A stretch of 64,000 nucleotides of DNA, from assembly GCF_035594125.1 (NCBI RefSeq), contig NC_087151.1, positions 20,351,253 to 20,415,252 of the forward strand, in the 5' to 3' direction. The position numbers and the translations under genes are program-made. Of the stretch, positions 28,251 to 38,577 are shown in pieces. The notes below the pieces were generated by a model. The model saw only the letters and a list, made by a program, of their open reading frames with translations. It was not told the origin of the DNA and did not search any database. Origin of the DNA: Scylla paramamosain (Eukaryota > Arthropoda > Malacostraca > Decapoda > Portunidae). How positions within the stretch are numbered: the first letter of the stretch is position 1; the number at the start of each line of letters is the position of its first letter.

Positions 28251-28595
28251 TAGATGTATTCCATTCTATTGGCATAGAACGATAGGAAAATGGCATCAAG
28301 GAAGTAGGGATGCCACCAAACTTTATGAGACTAGACATAACCTTGCACATAGAATTGGTGAACATAAAGGTATTTCTCCTTGAACTAATAATCAACCAGC
28401 TGTTCCATCATTTTCAGCAATAAGTTCCCATTCACATGAACATGATCATCCCTTTTTGTGACAAAGTTTTTAGAATACTACACAAGACAGAGTCCAATAT
28501 GGATACAAAATTATTAGAGGCAATATATATTAAACACATAAATCCAGTACTGAATAATAGCTTAACATCAAGTCAATCACATATTGTAAGATAAT
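28251..28595 (+). pseudogene. Penelope-like element GIY-YIG endonuclease remnant
   Basis: Conceptual translation with two internal stops and a frameshift gives ETRHNLAHRIGEHKG, then SFSAISSHSHEHDHPF, then ILHKTESNMDTKLLEA and IKHINPVLNN. This order (R...EHKG, an H-rich stretch, then the ...LLEAIYI..INP..N tail) is typical of the C-terminal GIY-YIG endonuclease of Penelope-like retroelements. The RT part is absent. It lies between the (CT)n and (AT)n tracts. Confidence 0.65.
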
Positions 28596-29060
<465 letters not shown>

Positions 29061-29499
29061 TTGTCTTCATAATGCTCTTCATTGGCACTTGAAGCATGCA
29101 TCACACTTTTGTATGATTGATCGTATAATTTTTCCTGAGTGGCCCAATCACCCACACTATCACATTCACTATCCAAGTCCTTCCTTCAGCCTTGACACAT
29201 GCACTGTAATGATGGAACAGTATTTTTCTGTATGTCACAACTAGATAAGTGTAATCAACTAGGTTAACACACACACACACATACAGGTATTTTTGAGGGC
29301 TTCAAGGAAGAGGATCTCAATGTAACTCATACAAATACATGAATGTGGATAACTAAAGAAGAAAATGTGAAAATACAAGAAGCTTAACAGCGATGATAAA
29401 GGCATGGAAGGAAGAAACAGAAGTGGGTGGCGACAATGTAAAAAAGATATCCAATGATATAATAGAGATGGAAAGGGAAAAAGAAAACAAAGAACTGAG

Positions 29500-30150
29500 A
29501 AGAGGTGACAAAAATAGTGGACTTAAATAAGAAATACTGTGAAGAGATTAAGAAACTCAAGAAAGAGAATGAAGAATTAAAGAAAACTTTGCAAGAGAGG
29601 TTAGGGTTGGAGGAGTGAGAGTTAGTTACAGAGGAAGTCAAAGGTTGGAAAGAGAGAGAACAGCAAAAGGTGGACATGGAGGATATAACAAGGCAACAGC
29701 AACAGAAACTACAAGGATATGGAAAAGCAAGTGATTAAAATAATAAAGGAAAAAAGTAATCTTGTGAGAGACACAGTACAGAGAAAAATGTGTATGGTGG
29801 TATTTGGGGTCAAGGAAAAGAACCTACCCATGAAAACAGCTAGAGAGAAAGAAGTGAAAAGAACTAAGGAAATTATAGCAGAAGTGGCAGAGGAAGGAGA
29901 GGGGAGAGTCGAACAAATTGAAGAGGTTTACAGGATCGGAAAGTATGACAAAAATAGAACAAAGCCAATGTAAAACAAGAATCATGTCACAAACAGCAGC
30001 AGAACATGTCTTGCAAAGAACAGGAAAATTGGCAAAAGCAAAAGGATTGAAGGAAATATGGATAAAAAGAGACATGAACGAAGAATAGAGAAGTAAACTA
30101 AAAGTCAAAAAATGAATAGAGAACACAGGAAAGTTGTGGACATGAAAGTG
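29500..30150 (+). pseudogene. LINE ORF1-like coiled-coil protein remnant
   Basis: Starts with a heptad-rich KKLKKENEELKKTLQER stretch (predicted coiled coil), followed by MCMVVFGVKEKNLP, EEVYRIGKYDKNRTKP and KTRIMSQTAAEHVLQRTGKL. The 'VIFG.KE ... IGRY ... P.K..' layout is the RNA-recognition-like core of LINE ORF1 proteins. Several stops and at least two frame changes show it is non-functional. Confidence 0.65.
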
Positions 30151-30155
30151 ATTAA

Positions 30156-31210
30156 ATGGTGGCACAAAGATGCCACACAAGACCACCAAACAGAAGTTTA
30201 AAGATTATGTATACTAATGTAGATGGTTTGGTGTCCAGCCTACTGGAACTTGAAGACTATTTAAAGAACAATAAACCAGATGTGGTATGTTTAACAGGAA
30301 CCAAACTAGAAGAGGAAAAAAAGTTGGGATTTGCAAAGGAAGGATACAGTACATGGAAGAGGGACAGAAAAGGAAAGGGAAGAGAAGTGATGATATTGGT
30401 AAGAAAAGGATATTGTTGTTGAGGAAGTGGAATATGGTGATGGAATGGTAGAAACAATGAGTGTTGTGATTAAGATCAAAAGATGTGAAAAAAGGAAAAT
30501 CATTGTGAAATACATACCACCAAAAACTAATGCATGGTAGACTAATAAATTCAAAAGTATGCAACTAGAAACAAAAAAATAGTATGGAGGAAATGATAAG
30601 GAAAGGTAACAAAGTACTCTTAGTAGGTGACTTCAACACTAAAAGAATTAACTGAGAGGAGATGGAAGTAACAGAAAATGTTGGGTCATGGAGTGAAGAA
30701 CTTATGCAAACCATGATGATGAATACAACGAGACAGTGGGTGAATGAGCCTATAAGATGTAGAAGAGAAGAAGAACCATCACAGCTGGATTTAATGTTTA
30801 TGAAAACCCCAGAAAGTAGACCAAGTATACATTGTCTGAGTTCAATGGCAAGAAGTGATCATGTGACAATAGAGATAGTACTACAGGAGGAAACAGTGTT
30901 GCACAGGAAAGAACAATACAGAAATTGGAGACAGAACTATGCTAAGGCAAACTTTGCAGAGCTTAGTAAGTTTTATTGAAAAATTAAATGGAAAGAGCAA
31001 TTTGAAGGTAAAGTAGTGCAAGAAAAATATGAGATATTTTTGAGCAAGTATAGAGAGAGGATGCAACAGTTTGTACGGTTATAAAATGAAAATTGGGAAA
31101 AAAGAACGGTATAATGGCAGGTGTGTAGAAGCAAATAAGAAAAAGGACAGGACATGGAAGAAAATGGCTATGGCCTGTTTTAAGACTATACAAGTGGAAA
31201 TACCCTGGTC
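30156..31210 (+). pseudogene. LINE apurinic-like endonuclease domain remnant
   Basis: KIMYTNVDGL (start of the EEP fold, with its Asn), KPDVVCLTGTKL, then KKIIVKY-like, VLLVGDFNTKRINW and MARSDHVTIEIV in the expected order. The catalytic Glu of the usual L-T-E-T motif is Gly here (codon gga). Frame changes occur near 30420, 30535 and 30650. The segment after SDH (QYRNWRQNYAKANF, RYNGRCVEANKKKDRTW) is the normal linker toward RT. Confidence 0.75.
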
Positions 31211-31218
31211 TGAGGCAA

Positions 31219-31221
<3 letters not shown>

Positions 31222-31312
<91 letters not shown>

Positions 31313-31325
31313 ATCTCTCTCTCTC
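31222..31325. repeat. (CT)n microsatellite
   Basis: CT repeats with two interrupting tctat units near the right end. It terminates the recognisable LINE sequence. Confidence 0.97.
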
Positions 31326-31474
31326 AAACAAAAAATTAAAAAGGTGGAGAAACAAGGGGAAAGGGAGATGAATGAACAGAAGGTAGCCAAAATCAAATTT
31401 GTACATTTGTGTGTGTTTGCATTTGTTTCTTATTTGTATTTTCACAGATTGACCCAAATCTAAATTACCATTTT

Positions 31475-31478
<4 letters not shown>

Positions 31479-31564
<86 letters not shown>
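31479..31564. repeat. (GA)n microsatellite
   Basis: About 43 GA units. It lies 150 bp from a (CT)n tract, so the pair forms an inverted purine/pyrimidine repeat. Confidence 0.97.
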
Positions 31565-31569
<5 letters not shown>

Positions 31570-31584
31570 CAAATACCTACTAAC

Positions 31585-32067
31585 CTGGAAAGTGGAGTCC
31601 TTGATGATAAATTGGCTGGGATCAGCAGGGTGAACTGTGGCAGAAGTTTGGTGCATGGCAAATATGGCTTCAGGATGAGTAAATGGAGAGGCAGGAGGGA
31701 GTGATGGTTGTGGGGGAGATGATGAGTGAGCAGAAGGTGAGAAGGATGAGGAGAAAAAAGGTGATGGTGCAGAGAATGATGAGGAATGGACTAATGGGGA
31801 AGGGGAAATGTGAGATAATTTTGAGGACTCAAAGGCAGTAATAACAGGTGGTGTAGTGCTGAGGTGAGTATGGTCTGAGGCATGGCCAGGAGCTGCTGTA
31901 TGACCAGATTTCTGAATTTCCAGTGAAAGTGTCTGGCCAAGAGTTGGAGATCTGGCAGAGAAGCTGTGGCCAGAGAAAGGAGGCTTGGCTGCTGCACCAG
32001 ACCCATAGACCACATCTTTGGAGTGGCTTTGGCCTTGAGGTGCAGCCAGGTAGCTGTAGCTCACCAC
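31585..32067 (-). CDS. Candidate exon of a Ser/Pro/His-rich protein
   Basis: On the - strand an acceptor (gcttttctctggcag) opens a 483-nt exon of exactly 161 codons, closed by a CCAG/GTTAGT donor: phase 0 in, phase 0 out, no internal stop. It encodes VVSYSYLAAPQGQSHSKD, then a long low-complexity Ser/Pro/His tract, and ends QTSATVHPADPSQFIIKDST. The clean splice sites and long open frame argue for a real exon. The composition suggests a secreted, matrix or otherwise disordered protein, but I cannot name a family. The gypsy element at 32234 would lie in its upstream intron in antisense orientation. A tandem repeat of the acceptor region (ctgccag...agctttttt) lies at 32068-32120. Confidence 0.5.
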
Positions 32068-32228
32068 CTGCCAGAGAAAAGCTTTTTTAACCTCACTGCC
32101 TGCCAGGGAAGAGCTTTTTTAATTTCCATTTTAATCTTACATGATTAAGGTCATATGATTAATAGTTATACCATCTTCTGTATATCTAGCCTGGAGGTTG
32201 AGATGTGATGGAATGATTCCAAATGTGA

Positions 32229-32233
32229 ATGTA
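32229..32233. repeat. Target-site duplication, left
   Basis: atgta, immediately before the 5' LTR; matched at 37123-37127. Confidence 0.75.
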
Positions 32234-33559
32234 TGTAGTGCTGAGAAATTAATTATGTATATTTCTACTTTTTTTCCTATGCTAGGGCCCATGTAGTGTG
32301 CGGGGGTGACCAGAATCTCAGTACCATGTGACTAACCCCTCCCCTTCCCCTCCTCTCCTCAGTGTCCTTTTGTCCTTGCTTTCCCCCCCCCCCTCTCAGC
32401 GTCACTGTGTTGACCACTTCTATAACAAATTTACCCCGTGAATAAACGTAATTTCTCCTGCTTGGCCAGGTTATAGAGGCGAATTTTTCACCTAATCCCA
32501 GAGAATGGGGAGCCTTTAATATGATAAAATTAATTCTATAATGGTAAGGTCTTAAACCAGCCCAAACAAATCCCAGATAATTACGCCGCGCCAATGAGGT
32601 TGACGAATCTGATAAGTCTTCTTTGCTTCGCTGCCCTGTCACCCCTGTTGCTACGCAAGCCGGGAAGAGATTCCAGACTTTGACTAATTCCCCAATTGAT
32701 TTCAAAAGTCCATTGAATTAAACTTCTTAAAGTAACAACTATAAAGTAAACAGTAACTTAATTATTCATATTTTTCATCCCTGAACTCACAACCTAGTCG
32801 CCCCCCCCCCACTAAAAACAAAATTATAACTTAATAAATTTCCCCATTGGAAACCTTTATCCTTAGTTTCCCGCCGATTTCCTCACAAGCAAAGCCAGTC
32901 TCTCTCGGATTCTCCTCAGGTGAGCATGCAGTCTGATAGTCTCCCCCTCCATTCCTGTAATATTAAGTAAGTGTTTATTTAACAATAATTTTACTAAAGC
33001 CAGTCTCTCTCGGATTCTCCTCAGACCCTCTCGGATTCTCCTCAGATATTCCTGATGATAAACTGTTTTCTGAGTGGATAGATATTCGCATTTTTTCGTT
33101 CTTTTTTTGTTGGTTTTCTCCACGGGACTAGTGAAACCACCTGGTTCGAGATCACCGTGTGAGACTGTCCTCAGGTCTATACATACTTTTTGGGTATATA
33201 TTTGTTATTTATTTATTTATTCTCTGGTCTCCCCCACAACTCAGTAGTCGCGAAAATATCTCCATCGTAGTTTTTATGTAATTGAAGAATACGCTACCAT
33301 TTATTTTGTATTTCTGAATTATGTAACTGAAGAGTACGCTATCATTTATTTTGTATTTCTGAATTATGTAACTGAAGAGTACGCTACCATTTATTTTGTA
33401 TTTCTGAATTGCTTTCTTTTTATTATTATTATTTCGGATTATTCCATTATTTATTAAAAATCATAAAAGTGTCAGTATTTGTATTTCTCTTAATCCAGTG
33501 ATAGGATTTGTAATTATCGTCTGCCACAAGGGAACATCACACCCCTTAGAGGGCATTAA
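32234..33559 (+). repeat. 5' LTR
   Basis: Starts tgtagtgctgagaaatt and ends gagggcattaa. It contains poly-C runs (about 32384 and 32802), three copies of a ctctcggattctcctcag motif (about 32898, 33005 and 33027) and three 45-bp tandem units with tacgctaccatttattttg at 33275-33410. An aataaa occurs at about 32441 and a tataaag at about 32739; these could be a polyadenylation signal and a TATA box but are unproven. Minus-strand reading frames inside it recur in the other LTR and are not genes. Confidence 0.92.
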
Positions 33560-33561
33560 AC

Positions 33562-33579
33562 TGGTGAGCAGCGGTGGGA
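33562..33579 (+). other. Primer-binding site candidate
   Basis: tggtgagcagcggtggga lies 2 nt inside the 5' LTR. It begins TGG, as expected for annealing to a tRNA 3' CCA end. The tRNA species is not assigned. Confidence 0.7.
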
Positions 33580-33728
33580 TTTATTTCGCGACTAACCGAA
33601 AGAGGTGGAGACTGGAAATAATTGTAAATGTTGAAGGTGATGATGATGCCAAGCGAGACATTCAAAGGAGGGCGTGCACGTGCATGGTGGTGAGCAGGTG
33701 ATGATTGGAGAGGCACAGAACGTTCAGG

Positions 33729-33898
33729 ATGGAGGAGGAGGAGGAGCAGGAGTCTTTGTGTATAGGAAGGAGAAAGAAGGAGGATAGGAGTAATAAGTAA
33801 TAATGCAAGGAGAATGGAGGAGGAGGAGGAGCAGGAGTCTTTGTGTATAGGAAGGAGAAAGAAGGAGGATAGGAGTAATAAGTAATAATGCAAGGAGA
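33729..33898 (+). repeat. 85-bp purine-rich tandem duplication
   Basis: Two near-identical units starting atggaggaggaggagg at 33729 and 33814, each with gcaggagtctttgtgtatag. They lie between the PBS and the integrase frame, where gag would be expected. No protein is encoded there. Confidence 0.9.
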
Positions 33899-33991
33899 AA
33901 GGAGGTGGAGGAGGAGTAATGAATAACAATGATTAAGAGGAAAACCAGAGGAGGAGAAATAGTAATGAACTATAATTTTTTTTCTTGAGTA

Positions 33992-35104
33992 ATGACAAAA
34001 CATGCACATGAGCTTTCTGGCCACCTGGGTCAGAAAAAGACAATTAAAAAGGCCGAAGAATTGTTTTACTGGTGTAATCTCAAGTTTGACGTAACCCAGT
34101 ACGTAAAGAATTGCCTTACCTGTCAAAGATTTAAAACCTCTCCAGGGTTACAGCAGCCTTATCAGGAATTACCTTCAGTAGAGAAGCCCTTAGATAGGAT
34201 AGGTATAGACCTGACGGATATGATTGCAGGCAGTGGTGGCTACCGATATGTGTTGACTATCGTAGATCACTTTAGCCGATTTGTGAAGTTCTATCCACTC
34301 AAAAACAAACTATCAGAGGGAATTGTAGAGGCGCTGCAGCAGTACATTACCGACTTCGGGACTCCTCACTCCATCGTCCTGGACAACGGGGGCGAGTTCA
34401 CCTCCCAGATCTTCCAACAATTCTGCCAGCAACACCTCATCACCCTCTGTTACACCACTCCCTACCACCCGCAAGGGAACGCCATCACCGAACGACTCCA
34501 TCGCACGCTCAAATCCATCTTGGCTTCCATGTGCCGAGGTTACCCGCTACGGTGGCCTCGCCTACTCCCTGTGTGTCAGGCCACTATGAATGCCGCCGTC
34601 CATACCAGTATCGCCCAACAACCTTTCTTCGCGTTTTTCTCCCGGCATGCGCCCCGAGTGGTGGGTGCCAGGCTACCCGCAGTTGATGGTGACGAGCAAG
34701 ACGTGGATGTGGTCCGCCGGCTGATCCAGGAAACACACGAGAAAATGACTCGGAAATACCGTAATGCGGCCAACAGGAAACGCAAGGAGCAGAAGGTAGA
34801 CATTGGGGCGTTGGTGTGGGTGAAGCGAGAAACTACAGAGTCAGGAGTGTGTAAGAAACTGTGTGTTCGTTGGGACGGCCCATATAAGGTGGTGGAAGTT
34901 TTAAGAGGAGGCGGTGGTTATGTGGTGAAAGACCCTTTCTCGGGAAAGATGGTGCAAAGAGCGACAGAAAAGATCAAACAGTTTCACAGTGAGGAAGAGT
35001 ACGTAGTTGCAGCTCAAGACACAGTGTTCCAACCTGATATAGAAACTGAAGTGTTACCGCCTAGAGTGCGTAACCGTCCCAGACGCTATATTGAGGAATG
35101 TTAA
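33992..35104 (+). CDS. Ty3/gypsy integrase (intact frame)
   Basis: A 370-residue frame covering a complete gypsy integrase, which inserts element cDNA into the genome. The N-terminal HHCC zinc finger is HELSGHLG ... NCLTCQ (residues about 5-45). The catalytic core has D in GIDLTD (about 73), D in LDNGGEF (about 131) and E in NAITERLHR (about 167), giving the D-D-35-E spacing. The C-terminal part (about 270-330) has VWVKRE ... VRWDGPYKVVEV, the gypsy GPY module. No stops or frameshifts. In a full element this would be the end of Pol. Here the frame begins at the zinc finger, after an ATG supplied at the deletion junction, with no RT or RNase H upstream, so expression as a separate protein is uncertain. 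Confidence 0.9.
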   Translation: MTKHAHELSGHLGQKKTIKKAEELFYWCNLKFDVTQYVKNCLTCQRFKTSPGLQQPYQELPSVEKPLDRIGIDLTDMIAGSGGYRYVLTIVDHFSRFVKFYPLKNKLSEGIVEALQQYITDFGTPHSIVLDNGGEFTSQIFQQFCQQHLITLCYTTPYHPQGNAITERLHRTLKSILASMCRGYPLRWPRLLPVCQATMNAAVHTSIAQQPFFAFFSRHAPRVVGARLPAVDGDEQDVDVVRRLIQETHEKMTRKYRNAANRKRKEQKVDIGALVWVKRETTESGVCKKLCVRWDGPYKVVEVLRGGGGYVVKDPFSGKMVQRATEKIKQFHSEEEYVVAAQDTVFQPDIETEVLPPRVRNRPRRYIEEC

Positions 35105-35792
35105 TGTCGCTGGAAAGACGGTATAGAAAAGAGCAGAGTGCTTGGGGTAAATAGAGTCCCCCCCCTTACTTTTGCATGGTCTGGCTGGACTGGTTGTAAT
35201 GAATCGTGGTATGACGGGTATGGGTACTATGTGAGAGGTGATGTAAGAATTTGAGAAGGAATAAGGAACCACTTTAATTCGCAGACTACTACTGCACTCG
35301 ACAATCCGTTCGGGCCATTCTGTGGTGGATTACTTCAGGACGTGGCGAGCGCTTCGCGTAATCATCTATAGTATCTCGTGGTATGAGTGAATGTGTGGAT
35401 GAGTAAATGACTGTCCGAGTGGAAGGAACCGAGTACTGGGGTGGCCGAATCTCGTTTCAGAGAGTGACGGAGTGACTTAAGGTTAAGTCCTCACACCACA
35501 GGAGGTCAAGAGGCTGGTTGGGGTGGAATTTCTTTTCTTTTTCCTTGAGATGAGAGAAAGAGCCGAGTTATGTCTCCAAGGGACATTGTGGTGATATGGC
35601 CCACAAGCCATTGTATGGGAGAGAATGTCAGAGTTATTTCCCGACAGAGATCACGTGCAGTTCGTCAGCCTGGCTTGGTTATGTGGTGGTGAGGGGAGTT
35701 TCTAATTACTCGGATGTGAAGGTGTTATTTTATTTTTTTTTGGTAAGGAGAAAAGAGAGAGGTGAAAAATTCTAGAACGGATGAAAGGCTCG
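35105..35792 (+). other. Gypsy 3' untranslated region with polypurine tract
   Basis: No coding sequence seen. A purine-rich run aaggagaaaagagagaggtg at about 35744-35763, extended by aaaaa, lies about 25 bp before the 3' LTR and is the best polypurine-tract candidate for plus-strand priming. Confidence 0.6.
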
Positions 35793-37122
35793 TGTAGTGC
35801 TGAGAAATTAATTATGTATATTTCTACTTTTTTTCCTAGGCTAGGGCCCATGTAGTGTGCGGGGGTGACCAGAATCTCAGTACCATGTGACTAACCCCTC
35901 CCCTTCCCCTCCTCTCCTCAGTGTCCTTTTGTCCTTGCTTTCCCCCCCCCCCCCTCTCAGCGTCACTGTGTTGACCACTTCTATAACAAATTTACCCCGT
36001 GAATAAATGTAATTTCTCCTGCTTGGCCAGGTTATAGAGGCGAATTTTTCACCTAATCCCAGAGAATGGGGAGCCTTTAATATGATAAAATTAATTCTAT
36101 AATGGTAAGGTCTTAAACCAGCCCAAACAAATCCCAGATAATTACGCCGCGCCAATGAGGTTGACGAATCTGATAAGTCTTCTTTGCTTCGCTGCCCTGT
36201 CACCCCTGTTGCTACGCAAGCCGGGAAGAGATTCCAGACTTTGACTAATTCCCCAATTGATTTCAAAAGTCCATTGAATTAAACTTCTTAAAGTAACAAC
36301 TATAAAGTAAACAGTAACTTAATTATTCATATTTTTCATCCCTGAACTCACAACCTAGTCGCCCCCCCCCCCCACTAAAAACAAAATTATAACTTAATAA
36401 ATTTCCCCATTGGAAACCTTTATCCTTAGTTTCCCGCCGATTTCCTCACAAGCAAAGCCAGTCTCTCTCGGATTCTCCTCAGGTGAGCATGCAGTCTGAT
36501 AGTCTCCCCCTCCATTCCTGTAATATTAAGTAAGTGTTTATTTAACAATAATTTTACTAAAGCCAGTCTCTCTCGGATTCTCCTCAGACCCTCTCGGATT
36601 CTCCTCAGATATTCCTGATGATAAACTGTTTTCTGAGTGGATAGATATTCGCATTTTTTCGTTCTTTTTTTGTTGGTTTTCTCCACGGGACTAGTGAAAC
36701 CACCTGGTTCGAGATCACCGTGTGAGACTGTCCTCAGGTCTATACATACTTTTTGGGTATATATTTGTTATTTATTTATTTATTCTCTGGTCTCCCCCAC
36801 AACTCAGTAGTCGCGAAAATATCTCCATCGTAGTTTTTATGTAATTGAAGAATACGCTACCATTTATTTTGTATTTCTGAATTATGTAACTGAAGAGTAC
36901 GCTATCATTTATTTTGTATTTCTGAATTATGTAACTGAAGAGTACGCTACCATTTATTTTGTATTTCTGAATTGCTTTCTTTTTATTATTATTATTTCGG
37001 ATTATTCCATTATTTATTAAAAATCATAAAAGTGTCAGTATTTGTATTTCTCTTAATCCAGTGATAGGATTTGTAATTATCGTCTGCCACAAGGGAACAT
37101 CACACCCCTTAGAGGGCATTAA
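35793..37122 (+). repeat. 3' LTR
   Basis: Same sequence as 32234-33559 apart from a few differences: cctaggctag for cctatgctag near the start, gaataaatg for gaataaacg, and longer C runs. The target duplication atgta follows at 37123-37127. Confidence 0.93.
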
Positions 37123-37127
37123 ATGTA

Positions 37128-37739
37128 TACCATATTAAATCCTTGTCTCTACTTTCCTCCAAATGAGATCCATGGGCCTTGTAAAAAAAAGTTGGGAGTC
37201 CAATCTTTTAAAACTAGTAACTCTAATATTAGAGATTTGAGAGACAGAATGAAGCATAATTAAAGCTTTGATAAGCATTTATAAATCTGTACATTCTTTC
37301 AATTTTATTTCACCATTTTTGAATGGCATATTGGAGTGATTTGAGTCAGAAATAACAATTTTGAATACTTTTGTTTCTATTTGTTGGTAATGTGTAATAC
37401 CACTGATGAGAGACAAACTTTGTGCTTGGAAGGAAAGAACTGACACCCTGTCTCTACAAATTCTGCTTCACTGCATACCACAAGTTTTATAATTTATATC
37501 AGAACTATTTCTAGACTAACCACTTCATAAGCATAATCATTTTGTCATCACAGTTTTCACTATGCTGCCTTATCACCATTGTGCTACAGTGATCTCAGAT
37601 GCTTCTGATTTCATAATGAAAGTTAGGGTTCACTTTAAAACCAGTTGACAACTGATAGGCTAAATTCCAATCCAAGAAATGAATTTTGTATCATCAATGA
37701 ATGAAAGTGCTTGATTGTTCTACAAGTTTGGTGAGGATT
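37128..37739. other. No recognised feature
   Basis: AT-rich, unique-looking sequence between the gypsy insertion and the next LINE. No coding or repeat signal. Confidence 0.5.
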
Positions 37740-37955
37740 GAGGTTGCTGGTTAGTTCTGGGGAGTAGATTAGTAAAATTCTGAAGAAGTATTTTTTAACT
37801 GTCTTCACCCAGGAAAACATGCAGGAAATGCTAGATAGTGAAATTTTTAGAGCAGAAGAGAATGAGAAGCTGAAAGATATTACCATAATTAAGGAGATAG
37901 TGGAACAGGTGATAGATAGGCTAAGAAAGTTCAAGACACCAAGACCAGATGAAAT

Positions 37956-37968
37956 ATATCCCAGAGTA
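37956..37968. repeat. Target-site duplication of the nested element, left
   Basis: atatcccagagta, repeated exactly at 38597-38609. Removing 37969-38609 restores continuous LINE sequence. Confidence 0.85.
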
Positions 37969-37999
37969 GTTGGGTTTAGGAAGGGGGATAAAAACCCAG
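37966..37999 (+). repeat. 34-bp inverted repeat, left
   Basis: gtagttgggtttaggaaggg and on to aaaacccag. Perfect reverse complement of 38544-38577. Its first three bases overlap the target duplication. Confidence 0.9.
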
Positions 38000-38003
38000 C
38001 GTA

Positions 38004-38330
38004 GTGTACAGCATACCATGCAAAGGTTGTACAAAGCAGTACATAGGAGAAACAGGCAGGGGACTTAAAACAAGAATAGCAGAGCATAGGAAAGATGTTT
38101 TAAAATGCAACACATCAAACTCCCTTGTATTGCACATAGAAAAATGTAAACACCTACCAAAATGGGAAGAGGCTAAGAAATTAAAGTTGGATTGAAGAAA
38201 AGAATAAGAAAAGCTATAGAGGCAGCCCTCATAACAACTAGGGGAGTCATTAACCACAGAGAAGGTTTTATCAGGTGGGCGGGTAATTCCGCCAGATTGG
38301 CCCTCAGGTCAGGTACAAGGAAAATCCCCA
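38004..38330 (+). pseudogene. Penelope-like GIY-YIG endonuclease domain
   Basis: YSIPCKGCTKQYIGETGR (GIY...YIG-type core with GETGR), then LKTRIAEHRKDV (catalytic Arg and the EH motif), NSLVLHIEKCKHLPKWEEAK, then after a frame change near 38195 RIRKAIEAALITTRG and VINHREGFIRWAGNSARLAL. This is the standard C-terminal order in Penelope-like elements; the enzyme nicks the target DNA. There is no upstream RT and one frameshift, so it is not functional as it stands. Confidence 0.85.
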
Positions 38331-38483
38331 GTAAAGGCTCGTCACGTAGGCGGATAATGCCACCTGACTAGGAAAATAAAATTAGGTGAGGTACACGCCA
38401 GGATGGCAATACTCTGTACGAATGTCAAATGAGAAAATTTTGTATGTTGTTATAAATAGTGTGTTTTCACTCATGTAAATCAG

Positions 38484-38521
38484 TCTCTCTGAGGATGGCT
38501 ATTCAGCCGAAACGTTAGAGA
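38484..38521 (+). ncRNA. Hammerhead-ribozyme-like motif in the Penelope-like element
   Basis: The sequence can fold as stem I tctct/agaga (38484-38488 with 38517-38521), core CTGAGGA (CUGANGA consensus), stem II ggct/agcc closed by an attc loop (with one extra T before it), core GAAA, a two-base-pair degenerate stem III (AC/GT) and a TT cleavage dinucleotide. Every conserved core position is met. Minimal hammerheads of this kind, with almost no stem III, are known from Penelope-like elements. Activity is inferred, not shown. Confidence 0.6.
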
Positions 38522-38543
38522 TTAAAAGAATCCTAACTCCTCC

Positions 38544-38577
38544 CTGGGTTTTTATCCCCCTTCCTAAACCCAACTAC
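38544..38577 (-). repeat. 34-bp inverted repeat, right
   Basis: Perfect reverse complement of 37966-37999; followed by 19 bp of tail and then the target duplication at 38597-38609. Confidence 0.9.

Larger units (their letters stand above)
29345..31220 (+). mobile_element. CR1-like LINE, 5' half (ORF1 and endonuclease), RT absent
   Basis: Lysine/glutamate-rich ORF1-like sequence is followed by an exonuclease-endonuclease-phosphatase-type domain and the start of the linker to RT, all on the + strand and all broken by stops and frameshifts. The sequence breaks off at a (CT)n tract at 31222. The RT region of what looks like the same family lies on the - strand at 42960-44220, with a smaller piece at 54590-55255. 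Confidence 0.75.
32234..37122 (+). mobile_element. Ty3/gypsy LTR retrotransposon, internally deleted
   Basis: Complete insertion of 4,889 bp: two LTRs of about 1,326 and 1,330 bp, a PBS-like site just inside the 5' LTR, a purine-rich tract before the 3' LTR and a 5-bp duplication (atgta). The internal 2.2 kb encodes only integrase. Gag, protease, RT and RNase H are missing. LTR differences that I saw are two substitutions and C-run length changes, so insertion was recent. Confidence 0.9.

Noticed and set aside
29384..31193. Several minus-strand frames of 60-120 residues
   Set aside because: They lie opposite the + strand LINE ORF1 and endonuclease remnants, whose motifs occur in the expected order.
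32277..33123. 142- and 86-residue minus-strand frames, repeated at 35877-36686
   Set aside because: They lie wholly inside the LTRs, one is altered by C-run length, and no domain is recognised.
33546..34126. Pro/Ser-rich minus-strand frames
   Set aside because: They are translations of the GGA-rich tandem duplication opposite the gypsy leader.
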